DNA of 64,000 bases from positions 39,438 to 103,437 of the forward strand of contig CAZMBE010000007.1 of the NCBI GenBank assembly GCA_964564625.1. Reading direction: 5' to 3'. A model generated the notes under the pieces. The model was not told where the DNA came from. It ran no database searches and worked only from the letters and a program-made list of their open reading frames with translations. Every line of letters starts with the position of its first letter. Position 1 is the stretch's first letter. Shown here in pieces: positions 8,211-17,499 of this stretch. The DNA comes from UBA2185 sp964564625. GTDB taxonomy: Bacteria; Desulfobacterota; Syntrophia; Syntrophales; UBA2185. A program made the position numbers and the translations under genes.

Positions 8211-9470
8211 TTAGGTGATTTTCCGGAGGGCTGGAATAAAGAAGAACAATGGAACGGTGATACCAATGCAGGTGAGGGCGATCACTGCGAGACCGAATTG
8301 AGGTCCCAATGCTTCTGCAAGGCCGCCAGCTATAACAGCTCCGACTGAAACAAAGCCCCGGTCAAGACTCATGAGACTTAGCACACGTCCGTGGAAATTC
8401 TGTGGTGCTTGTTCTAATAACAGCGAGATGTTTAATGAATGATAGGTTGTCGTCATACCCCCGGCGATGATGAGAGCAATGGCAGACAGGAGGAACCACC
8501 GGCTCTGCGAAAGGAGCAACAAGGCTAACCCGAAGATAATGAGAAAACTCATCAGCATCAAACCCCGCCGGGGCAATTGCCGGATAGAAGCCATCGTAAG
8601 GGAGCCGATGAGGGCACCCAGGCCGGTAAGAGCCAGCATCCACCCGGCGCCGGAAGGTCCGATATGCAGGACACTAAGCGCCAGGAGAGGCACATATACT
8701 TGCTGATAGGGTTGTCCGACTACGAAAAGAATAAGTGCCATACCCACCAGATACAGTACACGGCGGTTAGCCGCCATATAGCGGAATCCCTCCATCAGGT
8801 CATGAAGGATTGAAGTTTTGTTGACAACCACAGTTTCTTCCACTAATGCAATGTTAGCTGTCATCCAGACGACAAAAATAAAAATAATGGCGTTCAACAG
8901 ATAGACCTGCCCGTAGTCAAAAAAAATAAGCAATACACCGGCCAAGCCGGCTCCCAACACCCTCATGGTGTTCATAGCGGAGGTATTCAGAGCGACGGCA
9001 TTGAGTATTGTGTCTGACGGAACAAGGCGAGGTATCATGGATTGCCTTGCCGGCTGGTTAAAAGCCATGGAGCCGCCGGAGATAAAAGCAGTAACGAAAA
9101 CGTGCCAGACTTCTATATTTTCCGTGAGTATAAGGATAGCGAGCGTGAGGTGCATTATCATTGTGACCGTTTGGCTGAGCATCAACACGCGCCGTTTGTT
9201 GTACCTGTCTGCTACAACACCGGCAAGAAGCCCGAAAAGAAACTGGGGAATCATTCTTACTGCTACTATAAATCCGACCTGAAGGGGGGAACCGGTCAAC
9301 TCGAGGATAAGAAGGGGGCGCACTACTTGTTCCATCCACATCGTTGCCGCATGACCGAGTTGTCCCAGCCACATATAACGGAAACTGGTATAGCGGAGAG
9401 CCCGGAAGGTGCCGGATATTTTTATACCCTCTTTAACGTTATTTGTCCCTATGTTATCGGGTAGATCCAA
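8211..9470 (-). CDS. MFS transporter, EntS/DHA3-like exporter
   Basis: A 419-residue major facilitator protein with about twelve membrane segments. The N-terminal FRALRYTSFRYMWLGQL is typical of the EntS/MdfA-like DHA3 group, and the loop between segments 2 and 3 carries GVVADRYNKRR, the MFS A-motif. The substrate cannot be told; relatives export siderophores or drugs. The start is uncertain: the frame begins with TTG 9470 without a clear Shine-Dalgarno. It has its own unit, 210 bases upstream of lnt and 274 bases from mltA. Confidence 0.85.
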   Translation of the reverse strand: MDLPDNIGTNNVKEGIKISGTFRALRYTSFRYMWLGQLGHAATMWMEQVVRPLLILELTGSPLQVGFIVAVRMIPQFLFGLLAGVVADRYNKRRVLMLSQTVTMIMHLTLAILILTENIEVWHVFVTAFISGGSMAFNQPARQSMIPRLVPSDTILNAVALNTSAMNTMRVLGAGLAGVLLIFFDYGQVYLLNAIIFIFVVWMTANIALVEETVVVNKTSILHDLMEGFRYMAANRRVLYLVGMALILFVVGQPYQQVYVPLLALSVLHIGPSGAGWMLALTGLGALIGSLTMASIRQLPRRGLMLMSFLIIFGLALLLLSQSRWFLLSAIALIIAGGMTTTYHSLNISLLLEQAPQNFHGRVLSLMSLDRGFVSVGAVIAGGLAEALGPQFGLAVIALTCIGITVPLFFFIPALRKIT

Positions 9471-9744
9471 TTGATTAAGGGAGCCCTTACCTTCTCATAT
9501 TGATAATTTTTGACAGGAATTTTTTTTATGGGGGAAGTATAGGAAACGCTGTCTTGTATGTCAATAAAATATGGGCCACAAAACGATGGGGTGGTGTCAA
9601 TCTTGTCGGACGTGAATTGTGTTTATTTCGCATTGAAGCCTTGCATTCTCGTCGAGGCGGGCGATTTGTGGATAGCCAGAAAGTAATATGGCGCCCTCAC
9701 AAAGGCCGTAGGCCGGCCGGCAAACCCAAAGATGGTGATACTCA

Positions 9745-11004
9745 TTACCAGAGCTGATTCCCTTTGATATTCAATAACCTTGTTTCCTTCTTCCCGCTGT
9801 ACCCCACAATCTGATCGCTATGAGGTTTGATGAAAAGGTAATAAAGCCGCCCTTCTCGGTATGTACTGCCGGCAAGTTCGGCGGCATGGTCGCCGACTCC
9901 CATATACACGTCACATCTGCCCGCGGCCCGGATAGCCCCCCCTGTATCCTGATCCAAAGCAAACCCTACGGGTCTGTCAAGCGCAACCGCGGCAAAGGCA
10001 AACATCGCCCTGGGAAAGACAGTTTTATCCGTTGCAATCGTTCTAAATGGAATTACCGGCTCATTGAGGGAACCTCTGGGATCACCTTTTTCAGCCTTGA
10101 AGAAAACAAATCGGGGATTTTTATTGACATATGTATCCACTTCATCAGGATGGGCCTTGAAATAATCAATCATGGCCTTGAGATTAATATTGTTATTGGA
10201 AAGCTTTCCCCCGGCTATCATTTTTTGCATGATACCCTGGTATTCCCATCCATTATGAGCGGCATACCCGATAGTTTCGATCTTTCCGTTTGGCATACTA
10301 ATTTTGGCTGAACCTTGCACATGCACTATGTATACCTCAAAAGGATCGCCAAGCCATACAAGCTCATTGCCGGCAAGGATATTCGACTTTTGTATTTCCT
10401 CCCTGCTTGGGTATTGCCGGATCTGGCCATCCGGCCCCCTTTGTCCCAGAATCACCCCATCAGGACCTTTTACCAGATCGGAAGGTGGCTTATACAGAGG
10501 ATACTTGAAACGTTCTGTGCGTACAGGCGAACCATCAAAAATCGGCGTATAATATCCTGTAAACAATACTGTCCCCTGATCATCACAACCGACTGAGATA
10601 TACGTATCGAATCTTTCACGCAAAACAGCGTTCATCTGCTGGGGCGACAATCCCGAAGTTACAAGTTTTTCAAGTTCCCGCAGGCTCCTTACCGCCTGTT
10701 CGTGTGTTATGTCACCATGAGGATAAAACTTTTTGCTGGATGGTTTTGCCATATACTTGAGGCTGTTGGCGATTGCTTCCTTCAACCGGTCAGTATCAGA
10801 GCAAGCCCGCGTGTAGTCGGGAATCTGGCTGGGATCGGTAATCTTTCGCAGAGCCTGTTCGCCTGGCGGCAAATGACGATTATAATCTTTTTTGGGTTTT
10901 GGGTAGTCAGTGATAACTAAAGAAGTACTACGTTTTTGGCAGCCCGCAAGCACTAAAAAGGCAATTATCAATACTACGCTGAGAACAATAATTCTGATTT
11001 TCAT
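9745..11004 (-). CDS. mltA: Murein transglycosylase MltA, lipoprotein
   Basis: MltA is an outer-membrane lipoprotein that cleaves peptidoglycan glycan strands to 1,6-anhydro products. The 419-residue protein starts with a lipoprotein signal peptide ending in the lipobox LAGC (Cys22). The MltA domain carries FTGYYTPIFDGS, and the 3D domain near the C-terminus shows ALDQDTGGAIRAAGRCDVYMG with its catalytic Asp and the paired Asp residues. Start ATG 11004 is chosen because it puts the signal peptide at the N-terminus; an upstream in-frame start would add 32 residues. The Shine-Dalgarno is not obvious. Confidence 0.92.
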   Translation of the reverse strand: MKIRIIVLSVVLIIAFLVLAGCQKRSTSLVITDYPKPKKDYNRHLPPGEQALRKITDPSQIPDYTRACSDTDRLKEAIANSLKYMAKPSSKKFYPHGDITHEQAVRSLRELEKLVTSGLSPQQMNAVLRERFDTYISVGCDDQGTVLFTGYYTPIFDGSPVRTERFKYPLYKPPSDLVKGPDGVILGQRGPDGQIRQYPSREEIQKSNILAGNELVWLGDPFEVYIVHVQGSAKISMPNGKIETIGYAAHNGWEYQGIMQKMIAGGKLSNNNINLKAMIDYFKAHPDEVDTYVNKNPRFVFFKAEKGDPRGSLNEPVIPFRTIATDKTVFPRAMFAFAAVALDRPVGFALDQDTGGAIRAAGRCDVYMGVGDHAAELAGSTYREGRLYYLFIKPHSDQIVGYSGKKETRLLNIKGNQLW

Positions 11005-11123
11005 TGCGCATGTATAGACAAAAGAGTCTTGTATGTCAAACGAAATGTGAGGGTAAAATGGGGGACAGCCTTCCGATTTCTGTCCGCGCAGCGATGACAT
11101 TCAGTATAGACAGTGAAAGATAG

Positions 11124-12416
11124 TTATGTGTAGAAATCCCAGGAGAACGCATCCTGATTATCATATTTTTCGGCCTGCTGTTTAAGATACGCCCAGTAGG
11201 TGCCTTCGTTAATATCAATGCCGGCCTCCCTTAAAGCCGCAATCACGTCGTTCGGGTTTGGCGGACATCCTGTCACCTTTATAGCCTTCCGGATATGCGG
11301 ATTTCCCTTATTTGCCGTAATGATACAATTTCCGATGAGAACGGTGTTATCATACCCTGGCCTCGCCTGCATTTTCTTGCCGTTCAGGATTTCAACTTTG
11401 GGAAGAGGATCTCCCTTGAATGCGGATAGAACAAGGATATTGACCATGTTGGCAAACGGCGAACATCCGGAGCAGAGGGTTTCATCGTATTTGGGCACCG
11501 CCGTACCAGTCACACCGAATTTTCCGAAGATCGAGGGACCGGTATTATCTTGGGTCCACCCCCAGTCCCACTTAAGCGGTTGGACATGATCGGTCAGCAC
11601 CTCACCCGTGACATTATAATCAGCCAGGTGCAAGGACAGGTGGTGACGTTTACCGTACTCAACGAAATGGATAATATCCTCAGGGTTGAAACCTATGGTT
11701 TTTGCAGCCACCATGTCGGCGGCAAGGATATTTTGGGAGGCAATGATGATGTCTTTTCTGAAGGCGTTTCCGAAATGAAGAGCGCCCCGCTCCAGCGCAT
11801 AGATGCCATCCACGATGGTGAGGGAGGGTTTTACGTGATCAGCGACGAACGTAAAACAATTCTCCAAACCAAGGGTTATATGATGACAGAGTTTCTTCGA
11901 GGGTGTTTTCAGGCAGCCCTTGAGATTTTTAAGACCCAGAGATACTTTTGTCTGGGCATGGGTTTTCAGTACGGGAAGGTTGATGAGGAAGTCCGATTCC
12001 ACGGCGTCCTTTGCCAGATGGAGAGTGAGGCCATTCGTGGTCTTGACGGCTGCGGATTCGCCGACGTTGAAATCGAGAAGTCTTACACCGTACTTTTTAG
12101 AAAGTGCGGGGTATCCGAGACCCACATAGGCCGCCATGGTACCGACGCCTTTCGTAAACTCAACGGACCCCTCTCCGATGGATATGTCCTTGCAGCCGAA
12201 ATCCTTCAGAAGAATGATCAGATCCTCCACGAGCCTCGTCGTAGTAAAAACGCCGAACGGTGCAATTGTATACTTGTCATCCCATGTGACAAGATTCGGT
12301 TTAATGAGGACTTTCGCATGTGTATCCAGGTTTTCAAATCCACCGCAAAGATCGATAGCCTCTTTCAGTGAATCGGGGCTCTTAGTATATCTTAGCAGGG
12401 ACACTAACGGTTTCAT
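11124..12416 (-). CDS. DUF362-domain protein
   Basis: A 430-residue DUF362 protein, a family of unknown function common in anaerobes and often linked to iron-sulfur or corrinoid genes. The N-terminal half shows VLIKPNLV, FGCKDISIGEGS, LINLPVLKTHAQTKVSLGLKNLKG and the later IVDGIYALE, all hallmarks of DUF362. The C-terminal part has CSGC and several other cysteines, but no ferredoxin motif. Start ATG 12416 follows AAAAGGAA nine bases upstream; the frame extends to 12656 without content. It lies 77 bases downstream of a flavodoxin-fold reductase, perhaps in one transcript. Confidence 0.85.
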   Translation of the reverse strand: MKPLVSLLRYTKSPDSLKEAIDLCGGFENLDTHAKVLIKPNLVTWDDKYTIAPFGVFTTTRLVEDLIILLKDFGCKDISIGEGSVEFTKGVGTMAAYVGLGYPALSKKYGVRLLDFNVGESAAVKTTNGLTLHLAKDAVESDFLINLPVLKTHAQTKVSLGLKNLKGCLKTPSKKLCHHITLGLENCFTFVADHVKPSLTIVDGIYALERGALHFGNAFRKDIIIASQNILAADMVAAKTIGFNPEDIIHFVEYGKRHHLSLHLADYNVTGEVLTDHVQPLKWDWGWTQDNTGPSIFGKFGVTGTAVPKYDETLCSGCSPFANMVNILVLSAFKGDPLPKVEILNGKKMQARPGYDNTVLIGNCIITANKGNPHIRKAIKVTGCPPNPNDVIAALREAGIDINEGTYWAYLKQQAEKYDNQDAFSWDFYT

Positions 12417-12493
12417 GATGGGATTCCTTTTCTCTTGAACCAAGTTTGAAACACGGCACTTCTTCAGGATAATTGAAGAGTAGGCCGGAATAT

Positions 12494-13075
12494 TTAACCA
12501 ACAACAATGTGTCGTCCCAGTTCCTCTGCCTCTTTCATCAATGCTTCGTTTTTCTTGATCTCCCCGGTATCCATAGCGCTTCCGTAAACAATCCCGCAAA
12601 TATTTGCCTGAACATATCCATATGCATCCTGAAAAGTTCGGAGCGCATTGACACAACCGGATTTAAAAGGATCATTGTCCCCGTAACTCATGGCTATGGC
12701 GATTCGCTTGTCCACAAACGCATCCTTGGCATACGGCAACAAGGCAAAACATCGATCCATCCATAGTTTCGTCTGTGCGGACATGGTAAACCAGTAAACA
12801 GGGCTGGCGATTACCCACACATCCGCTTCAATCAGTTTCTTATATACCGTTTGCATATCATCCTTCACGGCACATCCCTTGCTGTTTGGTTTCTGGCATG
12901 CATAGCATGATTTACATGGGGCGATTTTCATTCCATGGATAAACAGCGTCTCTACTCTCGCGCCAACCGCCTTTGCCCCTTTGGCAATCATACCCGCGAG
13001 TACGGCACTATTGCCTTTCTTTCGCGGGCTACCGAGCAACACGAGGACTTTTTTCACTACTTTCTTTTTGGTCAT
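12494..13075 (-). CDS. NADPH-dependent FMN reductase/iron-sulfur flavoprotein-like
   Basis: A 193-residue flavodoxin-fold protein. The start VLVLLGSPRKKGNSAVLA is the FMN phosphate-binding loop of this family. It is followed by PCKSCYACQK with a further GCAV, the compact Cys motif of iron-sulfur flavoproteins (Isf-like). Whether a cluster is bound is not certain. PVYWFTMSAQTKLWMDR is the second flavin loop. Start ATG 13075 has a strong Shine-Dalgarno (AGGAGGGG). It probably moves electrons between small carriers in the cytoplasm. The DUF362 gene follows on the same strand. Confidence 0.85.
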   Translation of the reverse strand: MTKKKVVKKVLVLLGSPRKKGNSAVLAGMIAKGAKAVGARVETLFIHGMKIAPCKSCYACQKPNSKGCAVKDDMQTVYKKLIEADVWVIASPVYWFTMSAQTKLWMDRCFALLPYAKDAFVDKRIAIAMSYGDNDPFKSGCVNALRTFQDAYGYVQANICGIVYGSAMDTGEIKKNEALMKEAEELGRHIVVG

Positions 13076-13282
13076 CTTCCCCTCCTGTGATACAAAACCT
13101 GTTTCATTACCATTCATGAAGAACTACAGGAAATCGGGCGTGTTGCCAAGCGCCGAATCCTCCTGCAAGAGGCCTTATCTGTTCGTTGCCATGCCTCCGT
13201 AAACATATCGCCGCCAGGGCGTTTGAAGCTTTATTAGGTCGGGTGCAGTATACGACAACCTCATGGAACTGAGTATCCATTC

Positions 13283-14146
13283 CTACCCCGGCAGCACCCC
13301 TTCCCAGCGGGCAATTGCGTTCATCGCCAATGACCTGCCCTGCTCATACCCTTCCTGAAGCACACGGCGGTCCTGGCTGAGCCGCGTAACACGAAAGCCG
13401 TCCGGCGGACAAATTTCCACGACAGACACGCCCTCCGGTGGTGTGCGAATAAGGGTTACTGCATTGTTATAGCGCTCCACACGCTTCGCCATTGCCTGTC
13501 GAAGCGCAGGGTGACGGCGCACATACCAGCGCATACAGTATTCAGATATACCATGGCGCTTGCTGTAGTTCCGATTTCGTGAACGAATAACCATAATACG
13601 GCGGGCGCCACGCCGGATTGCCTCCCCGACCGGAATCGCATCCGTTACGCCACCGTCCGTCATCGGGCGACCTTCGACACTCGGATAGCCCCGGTAAAAA
13701 ACCGGCATTGCGCTGGATGCTTTCAGAACATGCTCGAGATCCCCGGCACTGGTTACTTTGTAGACCGCACGACCCGTTTGTATATCTGTTACAACAGTGA
13801 TAAATGGCTTGTTTTTGGAATAAATAGCAGCCAGATCAAGACGGATTTCCCGTATGGTGATATCCCAGAGCCAGTCAAGATCCATTAAATGACCGCCACG
13901 GATGAACCTTGTGATGTTGATAAATTCCGGCCGCAGCGAGTAATCCATGAAGATCATCCCATTACGGCCTCTCATTTCGGCCAGGTATGCCGCGAGATTG
14001 GAAGCACCTGAGGAAACGCCGATATAAAAATCAAAAGGGTTAAATTGCGCTTCGAGAAAACCATCCAGAAGCCCTGTTGAGAAAACGCCCCGCAGCGCTC
14101 CGCCCTCGACAACCAACGCCGTTTTGAATGATTGTGCCGCTAACAC
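13283..14146 (-). CDS. Patatin-like phospholipase, RssA/YjjU type
   Basis: A 287-residue patatin-family serine hydrolase that probably cleaves acyl chains from lipids. It has the oxyanion Gly-rich loop GGALRG (15-20), the nucleophile elbow GVSSG with Ser45, and the catalytic Asp in DGG (Asp164). No signal peptide is seen, so it is cytoplasmic or peripheral. Its start lies eight bases downstream of a quinone reductase-like gene, so the two are likely co-transcribed. The YjjU-like length and the C-terminal ERYNNAVTLIRTPP region fit the bacterial patatin group rather than secreted ExoU-like toxins. Confidence 0.87.
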   Translation of the reverse strand: MLAAQSFKTALVVEGGALRGVFSTGLLDGFLEAQFNPFDFYIGVSSGASNLAAYLAEMRGRNGMIFMDYSLRPEFINITRFIRGGHLMDLDWLWDITIREIRLDLAAIYSKNKPFITVVTDIQTGRAVYKVTSAGDLEHVLKASSAMPVFYRGYPSVEGRPMTDGGVTDAIPVGEAIRRGARRIMVIRSRNRNYSKRHGISEYCMRWYVRRHPALRQAMAKRVERYNNAVTLIRTPPEGVSVVEICPPDGFRVTRLSQDRRVLQEGYEQGRSLAMNAIARWEGVLPG

Positions 14147-14154
14147 TGTTTTTC

Positions 14155-14757
14155 TTACTTGACGGGCATGGGAAAAAACCTGTTGATAACCTCTTCCACT
14201 TCTCTAAGCCATTCGCCGCGCTTCTCTGGGGTGCTCGTAACGATAACGCCAAACACCCTTCGATAAAAATTCCTTACACCACAGAGGCCGAAGACGCACT
14301 CCTTCCAGATATTTTCCAGGGGATCGCCGAATATGCTCACTTCCCTCTCCTGCTTTGTATTCGATGTATTAAAGACAACGGCAGCACGGGCTTTCAGCAA
14401 GCCCCGGGGAATCCCTTCACCGCTGTCCCCTTCAAGAAATTCATAGGCAACCCCGGGTCGCAACACCCTGTCAATCCAACCCTTCAGAATCGCGGGTGGC
14501 TGTCCCCACCAGTTGGGATGCACGATGACAAAGCCTTCCGCGGAAGCCGCCTCCGCACAATGACTTTCAACGACTGGCTGCAGACGCGCATCATGAAGAA
14601 TCTCTTCATCATGGAGGAGTGGATCAAACCCTTCCGCGTAGAGATCGTGAAACAGGACAGAATGTCCGTTTTTACGTAATACTTCTGCGGCGGTATCAGC
14701 AAGTGCCCTGTTGAAACTCTTTACATTCGGATGCGCGACAATGAGTACTACATTCAT
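14155..14757 (-). CDS. NAD(P)H-dependent oxidoreductase, KefF/MdaB family
   Basis: A 200-residue flavodoxin-like fold protein of the NAD(P)H:quinone oxidoreductase group. MNVVLIVAHPNVKSFNRAL is the FMN/FAD phosphate loop, and VIVHPNWWGQPPAILKGWIDRVL is the motif that shapes the active site (about 78-100). These enzymes carry out two-electron reduction of quinones and protect against redox stress. Start ATG 14757 is chosen by homology. The patatin gene follows eight bases downstream. Confidence 0.86.
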   Translation of the reverse strand: MNVVLIVAHPNVKSFNRALADTAAEVLRKNGHSVLFHDLYAEGFDPLLHDEEILHDARLQPVVESHCAEAASAEGFVIVHPNWWGQPPAILKGWIDRVLRPGVAYEFLEGDSGEGIPRGLLKARAAVVFNTSNTKQEREVSIFGDPLENIWKECVFGLCGVRNFYRRVFGVIVTSTPEKRGEWLREVEEVINRFFPMPVK

Positions 14758-14818
14758 GAATCCTGCCTGTGTAAAATGTGACATCCTTTATGCCGGATGA
14801 TAACGGCAAATTTTTTGT

Positions 14819-15448
14819 TCACCGATGAAAGAGACGGCGGCGATAGAAGGCCAATTCAGCAATGGAAGCCTGAAGGTCATAGTAGGCATCATGGCGGCTG
14901 TCTGAATCCGGCAACATAGCCCCCGGGAAATACCGGCGGATAATTTCCGGATCTCCCTTGTCAAATACTTCCCCGGTGCGGAGCAACGTCCATTCAAGCT
15001 TCAGGGCTGTCACATCAAGATGGCGGTAATTCAGGCGGCTCAAGAAACGCGGCAGAAAGCGACGAATAAGCGCCCTGTCTTCATGGATACTGTTTCCCGC
15101 AAGGACCGGCCGTTCTTTTTCGATTTCAGCCGGCGGACCTGCGACTGCATCAACATAAGACGCAAGCCGGCAATCTGCTTCGGCAATATCCACCGCCCCG
15201 GGTGACCGGCATGCACGAACCAATTCCTGCAGATTCTGCTCCACCCACGGGCTCAGCGTTGCGCTGTCCGGCAACCGGATCGTTAATCGCAGATCATGTT
15301 CCTGTGGCACCACACGCCGCAAGGACGTGTCCGTAATCACAGCCGCAACTTGAAGCAGCCATGCCGTTTCCAGTTCAAGACTTGAGTACTCCGTATCGAA
15401 CCAGACATAAAATTTATGTTCATTTTCTGACTGTACCATCGCTTTCAC
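14819..15448 (-). CDS. orn: Oligoribonuclease (DEDDh exonuclease)
   Basis: A 209-residue DEDDh exonuclease that degrades two- to five-base RNAs, including pGpG from cyclic-di-GMP breakdown. WFDTEYSSLE carries the first Asp and Glu. LAGNSIHEDRALIRRFLP and YRHLDVTALKLEW are the ExoII region, and HDAYYDLQASI near the C-terminus holds the catalytic His and the last Asp. The N-terminal motif is divergent from the usual WxDxEMTGL, with Thr-Glu-Tyr. It lies 62 bases downstream of the HD-GYP gene on the same strand, which makes functional sense if that protein releases pGpG. Confidence 0.82.
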   Translation of the reverse strand: MKAMVQSENEHKFYVWFDTEYSSLELETAWLLQVAAVITDTSLRRVVPQEHDLRLTIRLPDSATLSPWVEQNLQELVRACRSPGAVDIAEADCRLASYVDAVAGPPAEIEKERPVLAGNSIHEDRALIRRFLPRFLSRLNYRHLDVTALKLEWTLLRTGEVFDKGDPEIIRRYFPGAMLPDSDSRHDAYYDLQASIAELAFYRRRLFHR

Positions 15449-15510
15449 ATAACCCTCTTATACCGGGTGACAATTAAAAAATTATACAGGATTGCCGTAT
15501 TTTTTTCTTT

Positions 15511-16758
15511 TCAAAGGCTCTCTGTACGTCTGTCCGGATAACGCTGCCGGATGAAGTGGATAAATTCCATACAGGAAAAGAATATTTCGACAAGATCGGG
15601 GTCGAACTGCGTTCCTGCCCCTTCCTCAAATACTTTCAACACCCGTGCTTCATCCCAGGCGTCCTTATAAACCCGAGACGAACTGAGGGCGTCATATACA
15701 TCGGCAATAGCGACAATCCTTCCGAAAACAGGAATTTCCTCGCAGGATTTTCCCCGCGGTTGCCCATCAGATTTCACATATCCCGCCAGAGGTAAGCCCG
15801 TCCGATGGTCCACATGACCGGGGTATCCCTTGCCGTCCCATCGTTCATGATGATTCAGGGAAACAGCCGCCGCCACCTTATCAAATTCGGAGAGGCCGTC
15901 CAGAAACAGCCGTGCCCCCAATAGCGTGTGCTGCTTCATGATGTTGAACTCCTCTTCCGTAAGTTTTGCCGGCTTCTTCAAAATGGTATCAGAGATAGCT
16001 ACCTTCCCTACATCATGGAGCATGGCGGCCATGCGGAAGATATCCCTGTTTCTCGCAATTTCCTTGCCGTCAATGCCCCTTTTTCTTCCCCATCGCTCAT
16101 AAATTTCAATGGCATAACTGGCCACACGATTGACATGCGCCCCTGTTTCCAGGGGGTCCCTCATTTCAGCCATTTTGATTGTCCGGAGAATAATATCCCT
16201 GGTCAGTTGGGCGCGTTCGAGGGCAACTGCCGCGGTATTGGCAAAATGCGTGAGCATCTTTTCCTGTTCAGGTGGAAAAGGTATAACTTTTTCATGCTCA
16301 TCCTTGGCATTGATAATTTGCAGAACGCCGATAATATCCCCCCCGGCAGTATTGAGAGGAACAGTGAGAACGGATCGTGTGGAATAGCCGACGCGTTCAT
16401 CAAAGCTGCGGTTAAAATGATACGGGACAGTTGCCGGTAACCTTGTAACATCGGGTATATTAAGGATGCGTCCCGTTTTGGCAACGAAACCGGCAATGCT
16501 GTATTCATCGATGGGAATGGTAAAATTTACGTAGGCGAGCTTTTCATTCGGCGGAAGTTTGCGCTGAAGAGTATCATTCTGCGTATAAGAAAACATGAGG
16601 GTTTCGTAATCTCTGAGGTATATCGACCCTGCATCGGCATTTACAAAACGCCTGGTTTCCGAAAGAATGTGCTCCATAAGAATATCAAGATCCTTGGACT
16701 GTCCAAGCTCTATACTCAAGTGGATCAACGTATCCAGCTTCTCGCGCTCATTCAGCAT
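15511..16758 (-). CDS. GAF and HD-GYP domain protein, likely cyclic-di-GMP phosphodiesterase
   Basis: The protein has a GAF sensor domain (about 10-185) and a C-terminal HD-GYP domain (about 195-405). All catalytic marks are present: HDVGK (His250, Asp251 counting from the TTG two codons upstream), the later His pair in LNHHERWDGKGYP, and GYP itself at 313-315. Such domains hydrolyse cyclic-di-GMP to pGpG or GMP. ATG 16758 is preferred because AAAGG lies ten bases before it. The methyltransferase gene ends 15 bases upstream, and orn follows. It is cytoplasmic; the GAF ligand is unknown. Confidence 0.9.
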   Translation of the reverse strand: MLNEREKLDTLIHLSIELGQSKDLDILMEHILSETRRFVNADAGSIYLRDYETLMFSYTQNDTLQRKLPPNEKLAYVNFTIPIDEYSIAGFVAKTGRILNIPDVTRLPATVPYHFNRSFDERVGYSTRSVLTVPLNTAGGDIIGVLQIINAKDEHEKVIPFPPEQEKMLTHFANTAAVALERAQLTRDIILRTIKMAEMRDPLETGAHVNRVASYAIEIYERWGRKRGIDGKEIARNRDIFRMAAMLHDVGKVAISDTILKKPAKLTEEEFNIMKQHTLLGARLFLDGLSEFDKVAAAVSLNHHERWDGKGYPGHVDHRTGLPLAGYVKSDGQPRGKSCEEIPVFGRIVAIADVYDALSSSRVYKDAWDEARVLKVFEEGAGTQFDPDLVEIFFSCMEFIHFIRQRYPDRRTESL

Positions 16759-16773
16759 ACGCAATCGCCTTTA

Positions 16774-17421
16774 TTATACTCCCACACGGTTTATACCATT
16801 GCCATTAACACCGGTGTGTGCTGCTTTTACCATTTTCATAATCTTCGATCCACCCATATTTGCCTCGGATACGATTTCCAGACCGGCCATCCGGATGTTT
16901 TCCACCGTCCTGCGGTTGATGTTGGTGCTCGTGACAGCGTGAACAAAAGGATTGAGAATGTCCATCATGTTCCCCATGAACCGGTTATCGCTTCGCACGT
17001 GTTCCAGAAAAAAGGCGGTACCGTCTTTTTTGAGCACCCTTTTCACCTCCCGGAGGCCTTCTACGGGGTGCGGTACCGTGCAGAACACAAACGTGGATAC
17101 GGTGCAGTCGAAGTGTTCATCGGGAAATGACATATGTTCGATGTCCATCTCCAGCAGAGTGACGTTCTTTCCCAAAGTTTCAGCTTTTTTCCTCGCCCTC
17201 TCCAGCATCTCTGGGCTGATGTCCACTCCCGTAAGATCGATACCCGGGGGGTAGTAAGGAAGGTTTCTTCCCGTTCCGATACCCACCTCCAGCACTCTGC
17301 CCTTCACCTCTGCCAAAAGCTTACGCCTCCACGCAGAGACGGAGAGCAGTTCCATTGGGGATTCCATAAAATCGTACATCCAGGCGATACGGTCAAAGTG
17401 CTTTTTTACCTTATTGCCCAT
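16774..17421 (-). CDS. SAM-dependent methyltransferase, UbiE/PmtA-like
   Basis: A 215-residue class I methyltransferase. Motif I is VLEVGIGTGRNLPYYP (about 41-56), followed by LTGVDISPEMLERAR and the later FDCTVSTFVFCTVP and LREVKRVLKKDGTAFFLEHV. This is closest in appearance to UbiE-like or phosphatidylethanolamine N-methyltransferase-like proteins, but the substrate is not known. It may share a transcript with the HD-GYP gene 15 bases downstream. It lies 78 bases downstream of yihY. Confidence 0.85.
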   Translation of the reverse strand: MGNKVKKHFDRIAWMYDFMESPMELLSVSAWRRKLLAEVKGRVLEVGIGTGRNLPYYPPGIDLTGVDISPEMLERARKKAETLGKNVTLLEMDIEHMSFPDEHFDCTVSTFVFCTVPHPVEGLREVKRVLKKDGTAFFLEHVRSDNRFMGNMMDILNPFVHAVTSTNINRRTVENIRMAGLEIVSEANMGGSKIMKMVKAAHTGVNGNGINRVGV

Positions 17422-17499
17422 GCTGCTCTCCCGTCGTGTGACAATAAATAAGGTTTACACTATAGGGACTTACTCACTGAACGCCCCGCCGGAGACGAA

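Noticed and set aside
9500..9757. 85-codon open frame on + between the MFS and mltA genes
   Set aside because: No ribosome binding site, no known motif, and it runs into the end of mltA on the other strand.
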